A DNA stretch of 64,000 nucleotides from Cycas panzhihuaensis (Eukaryota > Cycadophyta), in the NCBI GenBank assembly GCA_023213395.1, contig CM041465.1, forward strand, positions 19,034,001-19,098,000, written 5' to 3'. Both the position numbers and the translations under genes were made by a program. The stretch's first letter is position 1. Every line of letters starts with the position of its first letter. This document shows positions 1 through 11,794 of the stretch, piece after piece. The notes beneath the pieces are model-generated. The model had not been told where the DNA came from and did no database searches. It saw only the letters and a program-made list of their open reading frames with translations.

Positions 1-1043
1 TGGAGATATTCGAGCTTGAGGACATAGTCCCCGAGAAACAAAGGGCGGGAATGCAGGTGTTTATCGTGGGCCCTTTGTGAACGGGCTTTGGATGCTAGGT
101 TAGCCTGATAAGCGGCTAAGCCGCCTCTCATCTAAAGCTTCGAGGTCCAAAGAAAGGCGTTCGACGGATCGACTCATCGCCGATGAAACCTCAAGGAGAC
201 TCGCAGGAAGGAATCTCCACCTCCAATGGGAGTACCGCCTCGATCCGTGAGACCGTGGAGAACGGGTCATTCCCTGGCGAACGGATGGAAGTACGATAAG
301 CCCATAAGGCGAGGGCGTTGAAGGTGCCAATCCTTTGGGATTGACCGATTTTCTTGAGAATGTTGATAAGAGTCTTGTTAAAAGACTCCACCGCCATTTG
401 CCTGAGGGTAGTAAGGAGAGGAAGTCTTATGGGAGATTTTAAACTTCTCGCAAAGCTCATCCACCTCCCTATTACAAAAGGGGGTTCCATTGTTTGTAAT
501 CGTGACGTCCGGATCCCAAGCGGCAAATGATGTGTCGATAGATGAATGTGGCAATCGCTTTGCCGGGTAGTGATCAAAGGGATGGCCTCACCATTTGGTA
601 AAATACTCCGTGGCGTCAAGATGAACTTGTGTCATGACGACGATATGGGAAATAGCCCCGATGAGGTCTAATCCCCACCGAGCGAAGGCCATGGCGAAAC
701 AATAGGGTGCAAAGTCTCGAAGGCACATGGGAAATGTTGGCATGCTCTTGACATCGCCGACATTTCAAAGACAAAGGCGCATGCTTTAAAAAGAGATGGC
801 CAAAAGTAGCCCATACGGAGGATCCTCTCGAGCCATAGATCGCCCCCAAAGTGATCCCCACAAATGCCGTGGTGGCATTCGCGAAGATCTGGCTTCATCA
901 CGGTGATGCAATGAGAAGGATCCCATCGGCGACCTCTTGTACAATACCTCGCCCACGAGGAGGTATTGCCGAGCGTAAGTCCTGATGCTAGATTTAACTT
1001 TGTTACTAGTGTCGGGCGGTATTGCCGCTGTGAGATACCGCAC
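1..1043 (-). pseudogene. Element A integrase (zinc-binding and catalytic core), frameshifted and 3'-truncated
   Basis: Integrase inserts the cDNA into host DNA. On the minus strand an N-terminal stretch (about 1043-790, containing YLTAAIPPDTSNKVKS and YLLVGEVLYKRS) leads into a zinc-binding region with HHGICG and the CRRCQEHANISHV pair of cysteines near 760-720. The core follows with the W/GIRPHRGYFP region (first Asp region), then recognisable AFNKTL-like and AYRTS blocks around 370-260. The best intact counterpart is in element C. The frame changes several times; because A and C carry indels at different CG-rich places, some breaks may be sequence errors. The C-terminal domain starts near base 100 and runs off the window. 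Confidence 0.85.
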
Positions 1044-1159
1044 TATGTCACCGCACCACTCATTGTCGGTGAGTGGATGGGACGAACTCCTGATCGTCGG
1101 GATAGACTCATCGGGAGAGAGTCATCAACGGAGTATCAAAGGAGTTAGGGATAGGGGTG

Positions 1160-2600
1160 TTCAAGTTGCTCTACCACTATCATGCCCTTCTTTGATTTCC
1201 TGTTAACGATAAGGAGATCAAATTCTTGGAGTAGGATAGCCCAATCACCCACCCGTCAAGTCCGAACGAGTTAGTAAGTATCTCAAGGGATCGATTGAAT
1301 GATCACCTTGGTAGTATTGCCGAGCAAGTAATGCCTAAACTTCGGGTCGCAGAGACCAAGGAGAGACATTCCTTCTCAGGGGAATAGTTAAATCGGCACC
1401 ACAAGGGTACGATCGATGAAGTATATAGCTCTCTCGGGCCTCGAGTCATCCTCCTGAGCGAGCATAGCGCCCAAGGACTCGTCAGTCACTGAGGTATACA
1501 GGACGAAGGGCCTGTCGAACCTGGGAGGCGCCAACGTAGAGCGAAGCCGTGGCTTCCTTGAGTCCTTCAAGGCCTTTTGGGTCTTGTCACACTGTGCAAA
1601 AGGAGCTCCCTTCTTCAACAGTTCGTAAGGGGTTTAGCATTCACAACAAGTCGCCTAGAAGCGCCTAAGGAAACCGAGCCTACCTAGAAACGACTTGATC
1701 CGCCGCTGGTTCTAGGAGGCTAAGATGTCGAGGATCGCCCGACTTTGTCGTGGTCGATCCGAATTCCTTGTTTGGATACAAGGAACCCAAGGAGTTTACC
1801 CGTGACGCAAACACACATTTGAGCGATTAAGATCGACGTGATACTCAAGCATCGTGAGAAGATGGCACGCAAGTCGGAAGGGTGATGGGCTCTCACGCCG
1901 AGAAAGGCCCATCATATCGTCCTCAAGACCTCCAACGTGTCATTGATGAGGTCATGGAAGATGAAGTGCATGGCTCTTTGATACGTAGCACCTGTATTTT
2001 TAAGGCCAAAGGGCATCACCTTGTAGGCGAAGGTACCCCAGGGAGTAGTGAAGGCCGCCTTATGGCGGTCTTGGAAATCTGAATTTGGTTGTAATCGAGA
2101 AGCCGTCCATTAAGGACATCACTTGAATCCGGATGCGATCAATGATTTGATCTAAGAAGGGTAGCGGAAATTGTCCTTAGGACAAGCGTTGTTGATATCG
2201 CGAAATCGACAAGATATGCGATTGCCCCGCTCTTTTGGCAACGGAACAATATTAGAGACCCACTTAGGGTAATCAATAGAAGTAACAAGCCCAAAGATTT
2301 AGAAGCTTTTCAACCTCCATCTTGTGACGGCAGAGCTTGGTGAAGAGGACGCCGCTTACGCGCATGTGAGCGCCGGGAAGGGTGGTGAGGTTATGGGTGA
2401 CAATCGAGGGTCGATTCCCTTCATGTCAAGATAATCCCACGCGAAAATGTCTCGAAATTCACCGGAAGAGGGAATATTCCCTAATCTCATCAGAGAGCAT
2501 TCGCCCCAACCCTAATGACCTTGCGGGCCAAGACTACGCCTTGAATTCCCCCATGCACATGGCATTGCCCTCTTCAAAGTGAAGAGGGGCAAGATCAACG
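1160..2600 (-). pseudogene. Element A reverse transcriptase and Ty3-type RNase H, frameshifted
   Basis: RT copies the element RNA into cDNA, and its RNase H removes the RNA template. Minus-strand translation across frames shows classic RT blocks: MDGFSDYNQI (about 2130-2090), FAYKVMPFGLKNTGATYQRA (about 2050-1990), FHDLIND, and DDMMG (about 1920-1900, the catalytic Asp pair). Downstream lies the RT-RNase H connection with FDRPFVLYTS, DESLGAMLAQEDD and AIYFIDRTLV (about 1530-1400). The region continues to about 1160 and joins the pre-integrase segment. It holds several frameshifts, so as read it is not a functional gene. It is the only GC-rich copy of this family in the window with the RT core; C has deleted it. 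Confidence 0.88.
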
Positions 2601-2604
2601 GAGG

Positions 2605-3140
2605 AGGAGGAATAGGAGAGGGATCGGATCGGCGTGGATCCGATCGCAAGGATCTTCCTAAGTGACCGAGGTGGTGACGTAAGGCGAGATTAGGTGCAAG
2701 GCCCGCTAGGTGCTCAACAGGCTTCATCATCCTCGAAATAGTCCACCCATGGATGACCCTATTTCGAGTAGAAGAAGCGCTAGAAGGAAAGGAGCACGGA
2801 CCGGGCGATCATTGGATCGCTCAACTCCTTCATAGAAATCAAGGAAAACCGAGAAGAGGCTCCTCGAGAGGAGCGAAAGGCAATTCCTCAAAACCATCAC
2901 CGCGGAGGGTAATGAAAAGACGAACCGGCGGTGGCGGGTCGAGCGATGGTGTGTGACACGCAGGAGGGGCTAGTCTCTCCAACGAGACAGGTTCCAAACG
3001 AGGGGCTAGAGCGAGACAGTGCGGCCTATTGGCGCGAAGGAAAGAAATGGGTGGAGACAACCCTCGTCTCCGTCAGCGATTCATCATCACGAACGAGCAA
3101 GGTACCCATAACTCCGACGCCAATAGGGGCAAAACGTCTT
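2605..3140 (-). other. Element A protease-RT linker
   Basis: Low-complexity segment between protease and RT on the minus strand, rich in Arg, Ser, Pro and acidic residues. The matching segment in C is about 45460-45940. No catalytic domain is recognisable. It is part of the polyprotein by position. Confidence 0.6.
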
Positions 3141-3144
3141 GAGA

Positions 3145-3686
3145 CTAGGAAGGGAAGATGTGGGATCTTCTTCTAACGGATTGGGTATACCAATTGAACA
3201 AGCCGAGGCGTGAGTGGGTGAACCTTGGTTTGCCGAATCGGCATAACGAGTTTGTTTGGCAAAAGGCGTTCACGGGAACCACTCTCATTCGCTCGTCATG
3301 GACGAATTTAAGCTGTCCCCAAAGGGTCGAACACACGGCTCCCATTTGGTCGAGCCATGGGCGACCCAGAAGGAGGTTGTAATCCACGCCACCGCCGAGG
3401 ACTACACCAGCGCCAAGAACGGTTTGCCCCAAGGGTGAGCCGGAATCGCGACATCCGAGAGGGTCTTCGCCATCATACCCTTGGCATCGCCGAGCAGGTT
3501 CCATATGAGATACCAAGCTCTTGCATAACACGCAAGGGCATGGCATCGATGTAAGAGCCGTTGTCGACAACGGTTCTTGGAGGGTACAATCAGCGACGAT
3601 CGTGATGGTGAATGGGAAGTTCCACCGACGCTCCGCTCACCGTGGAGGAAGATCCTTAGGATCGAAGGAAATAGTGGGTCCGCCAC
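3145..3686 (-). pseudogene. Element A aspartic protease, frameshifted
   Basis: The retroviral-type protease cuts the Gag-Pol polyprotein. On the minus strand the active-site region lies near 3610-3550, where B and C read VDNGSSVNAMP. A central CQGYDGE motif and the C-terminal block DYNLLLGRPWLDQMGAV (about 3390-3340) follow. The Asp-Asn-Gly active-site triad (instead of Asp-Ser/Thr-Gly) is shared with elements B and C, so it is a family trait, not a mutation of this copy. The frame is broken between the two halves. Confidence 0.82.
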
Positions 3687-3689
3687 CTT

Positions 3690-6156
3690 GGGCGACGCCC
3701 AAAGCGTGACAGCACATCTCCGATCCTAAAGCTTCCAGAGGAGGGCCTGCTGGGACAACTCCTCGAACGTCCATCAAGGACATTCTGCGGCGGCGTATGG
3801 AGCTCGTCCACGACGGAGAAGGGTTTACCCTTCCCGGTGGGTTGGGTAAGTGCCCTTGAAAGTCGTAACGACCCGGGCGCGAGGAATAGCCTTGGGAAAG
3901 AGGATTTTGAGGAAGGGTCTCCTAAGGGGATCGGAAGGAACGGAAGCCGTGACTCCGCTTCCTTAGCAGCTTGAGATCGCGTAAGGGCGAAAGCCTGAGT
4001 TGCTTCAAGCAACCGAATCACCTTCTTCCCCTATTCCGGTCGTGAAGGCGACGAGTACTGGCCTAGGAGAACGAGAAGAGGAAGAAGAGTTCGCGCCCTT
4101 CTCTTTGTCGCGGAAGGGCGGGATCGTGTGATCTTCCTCTGCTAGTTGTTCTTGGTTTGGGGGTTGCGATCACGTTCCCTATGTTTGAGGAACGGATCCT
4201 GTGAACAAAGTTGGTCTAGATTAGGCCTTGAGGCCCGCTTGGGAGAGGAATCGCGTCGAGGGCATCCTTTGGATGTCGGGCCCTACAACGTGAATCGTCA
4301 TGGAAGCAATCCCCATGAATGGAACACCACTTCTTCTCAAGCGGAGGTCGACCTTCTCGCTGAGGATCGGGCGTTCCCATTCCCGGAAGAGGAGCTTGGG
4401 TAGTTTGTTGGACTTGTTTGTTTGAAGTAGGAGACGAAGGACCTTGAAGCTTGAGCTCCTTCATCGTGCGCTCGAGCAGGCGTATAGGCGATGTGAGGAT
4501 CTAAGGTCCTCTCGGTAGGATGAGAGGAAGACCGTCGGTGAGAAGGTTTAGTGTCTTTGGTAGGGGTGGTGCCTCACGGCGTTGTGAGGGCTTAAGAGGT
4601 TTCTTGAGACCGACTGATCTCAATAGCCTCCAACGCCAAGCACTTGGCGATCACGGAATCACACGTGGTCGCCCCATCTTGAGGACTTCCACGTGGACTT
4701 GGGACGGCGCATTGACAACAGTCCGCTTGCCTCCTGCAAAGTCGCCTTGGTGGAGTGAAGCGGATCGTGGAATCGCACAAAGTCACGATTCATCTCATCG
4801 TGACCTTGTTTGAGCGAGAGAAGGGATTTCATCCCGCCTCGAATGGGCGAGCTACATCAAAGTAATTGATGAACTCGCCCACCAATTCTTCGGAATGAAT
4901 AGATCGAGTGGGCGGGGAGACGATAAAACCATTTAAGGCGTCACCACCGCAAGGATCGAGGAAAGAGTTTCATCAAAATATGGTCGTAAGCCCGAAGAAT
5001 CAATGCATGCCATAGAAACTACGGACATGCTCATGGTCTTCTTGACGAAGTCCCATCGAATCTAGGAACTTCAGGAGGATGAGGCGGCAGTTGGTTCGCA
5101 ACGCCTCAACCGAGAGGGGTTGACCTAAAGTCCACGAAGGCGCGCCCTTGCTCGAACGTAGGATCAACGAACGCCGGGTAGGTGGCGCGCAGGAGGCGGA
5201 TGGGGGTAGGACACCCATCCCTCCTTGAGAGCCACCCCTTGGCGACAAGGGCGGGAAAAGGGCGCCTTGGAAGGGAGTCGATTCCCTTGCGAAGGCACAA
5301 CGGATGGAACCGCATTAGATGGCGGACAAGAGGGATGCGAAGGTTACGCCCATACGGCCACCCGTGGGTGGGGCCATTCCGTATGGGTGTAGCGGATCCA
5401 CCCATAAGCAGAAGGCGGCTTCCCCTACCCCGCCTCAAGGTTGAGAAGTATACCGGGGAACGAGAAAGAAGCACCAACTGTGGGTTGGAGGATGCGTGGG
5501 AACGAATCCCACCGATGGCGGTGGAAGGCTAGCAGGCGACTAGGCCTACTAGGAGCGACATGTGCCGATTAGGGGCGGCACATTAGTTGGATCAGAACTG
5601 TATGCTAACCCCGGTGAGGACGGACACAGTGAGAAGGCCTTAAGGCATTAGGGCCTTGACAAGGGATGGAAGGTGCCACACGTGCCCCCACTACAGGAAA
5701 CGAATGGGGCGTGCAGCGTGAGCACGAAAGGGTTTGTTGTCACAGAAAGGCGGACGAGGATGAAGCGTGAGGGGAAGAGCGAGAGGAGGAAGAGGCTCCC
5801 TGCGGGACACCCTCAAGCCATTCGGACGTGGTTGAGAGCATGCCGCATGGCGGCATCCGTCAAGAGCCTCAAGCACGTCAACAGGAGGAGTCCCCACATA
5901 CCCATAAGAGGTGATCGGGACCTCGAACAAGGCATGTCCATCGAAGGTTCCTCATAAAATCACCCAGCGTGGCAATCCTCAGGAGGAACGGATCCCTCTA
6001 CGGCATGGGTAGAAGGATGGGGAGCACAAGAAAGGTGTTGATCGATCGGGTAGTAAAAGGAGTCGTCACCCTCTTGGGTGGACTCCGGAATGATGAAGGA
6101 AGAGCTTGGGTTTCCATAGCAAGGCGGGATAGGTCAATCGGAAGAGTACCCTTCCA
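3690..6156 (-). pseudogene. Element A gag, multiply frameshifted
   Basis: Gag packages the RNA into virus-like particles. I chose the ATG at 6156-6154 because the start block MEGY(S/P)SDW is shared with C (49033) and B (25998). After a variable N-terminal part (SYGYVGTPPVDVLEALDG near 5910-5850) comes the capsid-like domain. Its conserved blocks are VRSF, SLKQGHDEMNRDF and RRFHDLLHSTKATLPEE (about 5040-4700), then CLALEAIEI (about 4650-4610). A Cys/His cluster KKWCSIHGDCFHDDSRCRA (about 4340-4280) takes the place of a zinc knuckle. A linker reaches the protease. Breaks fall mainly in CG-rich patches. Confidence 0.83.
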
Positions 6157-6390
6157 TAGTCGAATCGGGGTCCGACGAGGCAAGAAGGCTATACTCGGGG
6201 TCTTCTAACAAGGGGTAGACCGCAAACGACGAGAGAAAGCAGGCGCATGCAAGGTCGACCGACGATGTCGTGAAAAGAGAAGGAACGGTATAACACGCTG
6301 CTGGGGGGCGCCCAACGTGGAGGTCAAGATGTATAGAAAGGATCACACAGAGTAGCGAAACCAATCAAGAGAGCGAGACTAGCTCCCTTC

Positions 6391-6414
6391 TTGGCGGTCC
6401 CAGTGTGGTCATGA
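6391..6414 (-). other. Element A primer-binding site
   Basis: Directly downstream of the 5' LTR on the minus strand, a segment reading about ATGACCACACTGGGACCGCC aligns with C (GGCGACCATACTGGGACCGCC) and B (GGCGACCATACCGGGACCGCC). Position and conservation mark it as the PBS. I cannot match it confidently to a tRNA. Confidence 0.65.
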
Positions 6415-7052
6415 TGGGCCAGCTGCTCTGAGATAACCGCCGATCGATAGGCGCGGGGAGATGGTGACGAACAGTAGGAAGTGGAACCTACAAGGCAAGC
6501 AACTACCACGAGGCGCCCGTCTTGCGGGAGCGAGTTCGGGATCTGCAATGGAGTATGGCTACTACTGGGTGACCCTTCACCACCTTGAGCGAAGGGCAAA
6601 GATACGTAGGATGAACCCGGGTCGACCTGGGAGTAGGCCCCTCCCACCCTTGGGTGGCCAGAAGGGAGAGAGAAAGAACCTAACAAGGATAGGCCAAGAA
6701 CAATCCTACGCAATCTAACCGGGTATACGAGCGATGCGGGAAGCAAGGCTGCTGGCCAGTAGGGAAGAGGGAGGAAGGGTAAGAGAGAAAAGACTCCTAC
6801 AACCTTTCCTACGAATAACAAAAGTACATGCAACAAGGCAAACAAATCGCAAACCAATACCAAAAGGCAATTTTCCCTTTTAATCTTTCGATGTTCTAAT
6901 TACTAGGAAAGGAATAAAAGAAGGAAAAAGACCGTGGGTAGCGAAGAGGAACGGAGGCGTGCACCGGGCCGAAGGCGTGAGAGATGGCGTAGCCTTCAGA
7001 GGAGCACCCAACCACTCACGCGTCAGATCGGATGTGAAATGTAGCGGCGAAA

Positions 7053-7074
7053 AGGGGCTTCCTTACCTTCCCGT
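7053..7074 (-). promoter_or_regulatory. Conserved splice-donor-like site in the LTR
   Basis: On the minus strand this reads GGAAGGTAAGGAAGCCCC, with an AAG|GTAAG plant donor match. The same 18 bases occur in both C LTRs (about 41449-41467 and 49914-49933) and in the D-family LTRs on either strand (about 10632-10649 and 51713-51731), although the surrounding sequence has diverged. Confidence 0.5.
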
Positions 7075-8355
7075 GAAAAATAAACGCGATCAAGGAAGGA
7101 AAGAAACGCTAACTAGCAAATGAGATAGCATAAAATATGACACATGCAAGGGACGCTTCGGTGGAAGGGGCGGCAACGCTCTCCGGCGTCCGAGTACCGA
7201 GCAACAAAGGTCTCCCTCCGCCGAGGGGAGACACCTATATGCAACACAAAGATCTAGCAATATATGTCTAACAACATAAACGAGAGTCTAAATGTACATG
7301 CATCAATGTTAATCCAATAAGGAAAATACCAAAGAAGAACGATCCAAATGAAAGGAAACAACAAGGTAAGCCTCTGAGTGGCCTACCGCAAATGGTGCCC
7401 AAACCTCTCCCCAAGAGCCACGGGTAGCAAGGAGAAAGTCAAGACTCGTGGTGGAAAAACGATCGCAAGAAGGGGCAAGAAAGACCAAAGACACCCACGG
7501 GAACCGGATGCTACGGGGAGCAAACCGCAACCTGGGAGCAAAGGTGGAGCAAGAACCCGCTGGGGCCTATGGATGGCACCCAAACTGAATAAAGGGTTCC
7601 CAAATCACACGCAACTTGTGACAAATGGTTTGGGCAACCAAGGGAGTTTTCAACCTTGTTTGCAAGCCAAGAGTAGCACGGGGCGAGAGGGAGGCTTTGG
7701 AGGGCTTTGAGCCGCTTAGGGAGCGTGGAAGGTGGTGCGGAATCCACCCAGCTCCGTCCAAAGCCTATGCAACCTCAACGCCCGCTTGGACAAAGAACGC
7801 AGTAAGAAGCGGAGGGAGAGTGGTACAGAGTCCTCAAGAGGGAGGAAAACCAACTCTCAAGCAACAAATGAAAACAAATAAGCTGAAGTGTAGATATCAC
7901 CAAAAATAAATACAAAGTGAAGAGTACCTGGAGAGGGAGGCAAGGATTTGCCCCACCCAAAGGCAGAAGAAGGGCCGGAACAAATGCCCAGACCGAGTAG
8001 AGCAGTTAGGGGCCCTGCTATGGAGGTGGAACGGAAACACTGCAAACGGGAGCTCGTGGATCGCCTGGTAGAAAACAAATTGAAACTGCTTCAAAGGAGC
8101 CCTCTCCAAGGCCTTTGAGGGCCGAGAGAATGTCTCGGCCAAGCCAAAGGAGAGTCAAGGCCGTATGAAGAGTGCAGTCCATTGTTGGCAAACAAATGAG
8201 AAGAGAGCAGAGCAGGAGAGTGTTCCTCTTGAGAGTAAATCCAAAAGTGAGCAAAAAGATCCTTGAAAACGAGCCAAAAGATGTTTAAGTACTAAAGCAA
8301 AACCCTAAAGCACGCGAATAGGGCACGGCTGGGAGGGAGAAAAGATGCGAACCAC

Positions 8356-8390
8356 GTGGCAGTTTCGCAATAAATGCGAAATTGCCACGG
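8356..8390. repeat. Inverted repeat in the element A LTR
   Basis: Two 15-base arms, CGTGGCAGTTTCGCA and TGCGAAATTGCCACG, pair at 14 of 15 positions around a 5-base loop. The left arm overlaps a CACGTG G-box-type hexamer. The same structure is present in the C 3' LTR (about 42015-42050) and, damaged, in the C 5' LTR (about 50475-50515). Confidence 0.8.
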
Positions 8391-8970
8391 CGGATTTTAA
8401 AAAACAAACAGAGACAGTCGTACCGCGGAAACTTTAGCGGTACCGCGAATATTCCAAATGATCACAAAATTCCGGCCATGCAGATCACAAGATCACTGCG
8501 CATGAAGATTACGGCCAGATGCACCAGAGACACAAATGGGGCCCGCCAACCGTCCAGCAGCCGGGGCAAGCGGTAAAAGGCTAAAGGACAACTAAAACAC
8601 CCACCCGGAGCAAACAAGCCAAGAAACTGCCCACTGGAGCGTAAATAGGCGCCCAAATGAGGTGGCAAGCTAACCAAGCGACGATGAGACATCACACGGG
8701 TGGAGGTGGCGCAAACCCGGTGGATCCGGGAGAGAGGAGGCGGATGCGAAGTAATACGGTCACTGTGGTGCCACACTCGCTAAGAGTGTGCCCTCATATA
8801 GTCGTCATAGGCTAAACATAGGTGTGGACGACGACCGTGCCGCCCACAAAGTCATACGCATGCAAATATGTAAGGCATAATCAAGACATAAAAGTGATGA
8901 TAATGCTAGAGACATACCTGCACTTACCTGAGTCGGTGATTCCGTATCCATTCCCGGAAGCCGGGAAACA

Positions 8971-10411
8971 GTTTCCCTATGTATCTTCATCTTATTACAT
9001 TGCCTATTCTCTATCTCTACACTAACATATTGATTACCATCAACCTCATGAGGTTTTGAACTAGTTTGATGGTGCTATTATGCAATTTTCTAGTTGTCAA
9101 TATATGTGATGGCCTACAACTAATCTCTAGGTCCTTAGGGAGGATTCTTAGGTCTCTAGTAGGGAGTTCCCCTCTTTTTCTTATCAAAATTTACTAGTTT
9201 TCATTAATTTTTTTATATATTTTATCTTTCTGTTATCGTCCTATGCTGAAACTTATCAGCCCCACTTTGATAGTTGTGCCTCACCAATATATTCATGAGA
9301 CCACCAATGTATTAGTAGTACCATGAATATTTTTTCAAGGTGAATGTTATACAGTTAATCTATGATTAGAAATAGTTAATTCTTGCATTAATTATTAGGT
9401 AGCACATGATCTCACCTTGGGACCACCCTAGATTAGGCCCCAATGATCCTGAGGCCTCACCAAACCAATAAAAACCTAAATTCAAACTCATTTGGGGTAT
9501 CTTCAAGCATCTACAATCATCTACATTTATGTTTTTACACTATAACTCTCTTCTACTCTCTCCAATAGATACTACACAAAATTCATAGGTTTTCTTTATA
9601 TAAAGATAAAAGGCATCACAAGAATAGCTAAGGCAAAGGAAGATGAAGCCAAGGTAATCTAGGATGACTGCTTAAGTAATCAAATGACCATGGAGCTCTT
9701 CTTTTCCTTCATCAAAAGTAGGTTTTTCCTTCCAAAATTTGCTCTTCATGCAAAAGTTGCCAAGTTTGTATGCTTACATCCTTCTTTTAAAAGATAAATA
9801 TACTTTTCTTGGGTTTTTCCTATTAGTACCCTCTCATTTATTGGTTTTTCTCTATTATTTCATATATATAACTCTAGATTTTTGAGTTTATATTAATTTC
9901 ACCTTAGTTTAGAGCCTTTTTCAACAAAACAAGGAGACAACACCTCTATTTCACCACCTAATTTCTTCCTCATGCACAAGATCTACTAGTACATGAAGAT
10001 ATGGAGGCCAAACCAAGCTAAGGGAGTTTGTGAGGAGGTTCAAAGGCTAGAGTTCTAACTCCTAAAGATGCCTTCCACTCCATTAACCCCCTTCCCCATG
10101 CTTTGCAACACTTTTCTCTACCCTTCTATAGCTAGTTTTGGATCTTTATCAATTGTGAGGCTTACATAAACATTCATTAACCTTGTACTTTTTTGTAACA
10201 CCTAGCTAAGTGAGCTACCCATAGCTCATTAGGACTCATCATTGCATAGAGGAGCTTATCATCCTGAGGTGACATCCCTTATCTTCCTCCTTTCACACTT
10301 GTTTTTTATGGTTGCATGCAAAATAGTAAATAAGAGATATACAACATTTTATTTGCTTCTCTTTGGCTTATAAATAAATGTACTAACTTTGATTTATTAA
10401 GGCACACACAC

Positions 10412-10458
<47 letters not shown>

Positions 10459-10760
10459 TCTTGCTTATAGGAGGCATTGTTTCCCTTGCGTTAAAGGTTA
10501 GAGACTCCCTTTGCAAAGTAAGGCAACATATTACAAAAGGTAACATTTTGCTTGTTTCAAGTTCATTTCCTTTTCTTTCTCTTATTATTGCATAGTCAGG
10601 GATGGTAAGTAAGCCCCACTTGGAGGTTAGCGGAAGGTAAGGAAGCCCCTTCCTCTAACTCTAATAACTTTTGCAATGACTAAAGGAAGTGAAGATATCG
10701 TCAACTTGTGGGAGTGCATTGCGAGGAGTAGGAACAAGAGGCACAATGAAAAATAACTTC
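8971..10760 (+). repeat. Decayed D-family LTR, plus strand, interrupted on its left by element A
   Basis: Blocks here match the 3' LTR of element D in reverse orientation: CCTAGATTAGGCCC and TGATCCTGAGGCCTC (about 9430-9455 versus about 52830-52860), GGAGGTTAGCGGAAGGTAAGGAAGCCCC (10622-10649, a motif longer in the DNA than a protein signature; versus 51705-51735), and GGGTGCACTCTTCT (about 10778 versus about 51580). It may be the 5' LTR of D2, but this is unproven. It is AT-rich and old. Confidence 0.65.
10402..10458. repeat. (CA)n microsatellite
   Basis: About 57 bases of mostly CA dinucleotides with two CATA interruptions, inside the decayed LTR. Confidence 0.97.
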
Positions 10761-11790
10761 AAACTTTGTAACCGGGTGCACTCTTCTTGATGCATTTTTT
10801 CTCTCCTCCTTCTTTCCCCCATTCTGCCCCTTTGTCTCATAGAATTAAAGAAAAAAATAATTGGAAGTCTTGCTAAAATTTTTTCTTGATTGCACATTGT
10901 AAAGGGAAGAGAGGAAAAGAGCATAACATTTGCATTTGCTCTAGGAATATTTATTAGATCCCTAATTATTTAAAGGAAGTTAATCCTCCTCCTATTGAAG
11001 AGGAGTCATATTTAGACAAAGTAACACCTTACATTACATGTTTCCCTTCTCTTATTTGACATTTTAGCCTCATTACATTCACTTGAAGGTAAAAGAGAGT
11101 GAGGGAGGGGGGGGGGGGGTCAAAAAGGGAAAAAGTTACATGTTTGTTTATATACTTATTTTAGTCTTTTCCATACTTCATTTCTTTGGGAAATAACCAC
11201 CTTTGCACAAGATTAATACTCCACCTCAAACACACAAAAGAGACTAAACCACATCCTAACAACATAGAAATCATAAACTCAAAAGACCATTCCATTATTT
11301 TTTGAACCCCAAGAAGAGCCCACAACCTAGTTGCCATAAGATATTTGTAACTTTCCTCCACTCCTCTTCCTTTGGACTCCAGCACCATCCCACTCTTCTT
11401 GTTATCCAAGAAGAATTTATAGCTTAGTTGCTTTTGTATGGTTGTAACATTCTCTGTATCTTATGATCTTGACACTCAAAACCCTACCCCTTTGATGACA
11501 AACTTCTAGACTCCAAGCAGACCTATTAGAATTGCCTCTTATTTCACCATCACTTTGATTTTTTTTTTCTTGACTCCTTTTATGAAAGGAGATCTAGCTC
11601 CTCTTCTCTCCCTTTGAGGATATGATAGCTCTATTTAGGCTATTCGGTAACTTAAAGATGTCTCATTTCCTTATTTGAATCAAAAGAGGTATTTAGAGGA
11701 AAAGATAAGGATAACATGTGAGTTGCAGGTCCCTGAACCTGTGTTTGTCTATAGTGCTTTATCCTTAATGACTCCCTTTTGCAACTAAGG
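10760..11790. other. AT-rich intergenic or decayed repeat DNA, nothing recognised
   Basis: No coding region or repeat boundary is recognisable. It contains a run of about 14 G at 11106-11120. Confidence 0.5.
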
Positions 11791-11794
11791 TTAG

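Larger units (their letters stand above)
1..8970 (-). mobile_element. Element A: Tat-type Ty3/gypsy LTR retrotransposon, left-truncated by the window
   Basis: Read on the minus strand from 8970 downward, the order is 5' LTR, PBS, gag, aspartic protease, RT/RNase H and integrase, which is the Ty3/gypsy order. The window ends inside the integrase C-terminus, at the point matching about 44307 in element C, so the downstream RNase H and 3' LTR are not seen. The LTR begins TGTTTCCCGGC (reverse strand) with the TG at 8970. It is the same family as C (41-51 kb), but keeps an RT segment and a 730-bp LTR segment that C lacks. The right flank is D-family LTR sequence, so A appears nested in an older element. 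The target duplication cannot be checked because the other end is outside the window. Confidence 0.93.
6415..8970 (-). repeat. Element A 5' LTR (about 2.56 kb)
   Basis: The LTR begins at 8970 with TGTTTCCCGGCTTCCGGGAATGG on the minus strand and ends just before the PBS at about 6415. It aligns along its length with both C LTRs (1.78 kb), except for a segment at 7199-7928 that they lack. Its length is close to the B LTR (2.55 kb), and B and A share local blocks such as TTAGCCTATGACGACT. It should hold promoter, transcription start and poly(A) signals. It contains an inverted repeat (8356-8390), a GCGGTACCGC palindrome (8437-8446) and a conserved splice-donor-like sequence (about 7053-7074). 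Confidence 0.88.

Noticed and set aside
6324-6863. Minus-strand open frame of 179 codons across the LTR end and PBS of A
   Set aside because: Lies in LTR and primer-binding site, so it is not a gene; the equivalent frame in C is different.
7378-7710. Basic-protein frame in the LTR of A
   Set aside because: It lies in the LTR segment missing from C and has no match in B.
7199-7928. Insertion of a separate transposon into the A LTR
   Set aside because: GAGTACC flanks look like a target duplication, but no terminal repeats are seen, and B LTRs are as long as A with parallel local blocks; deletion in C is simpler.
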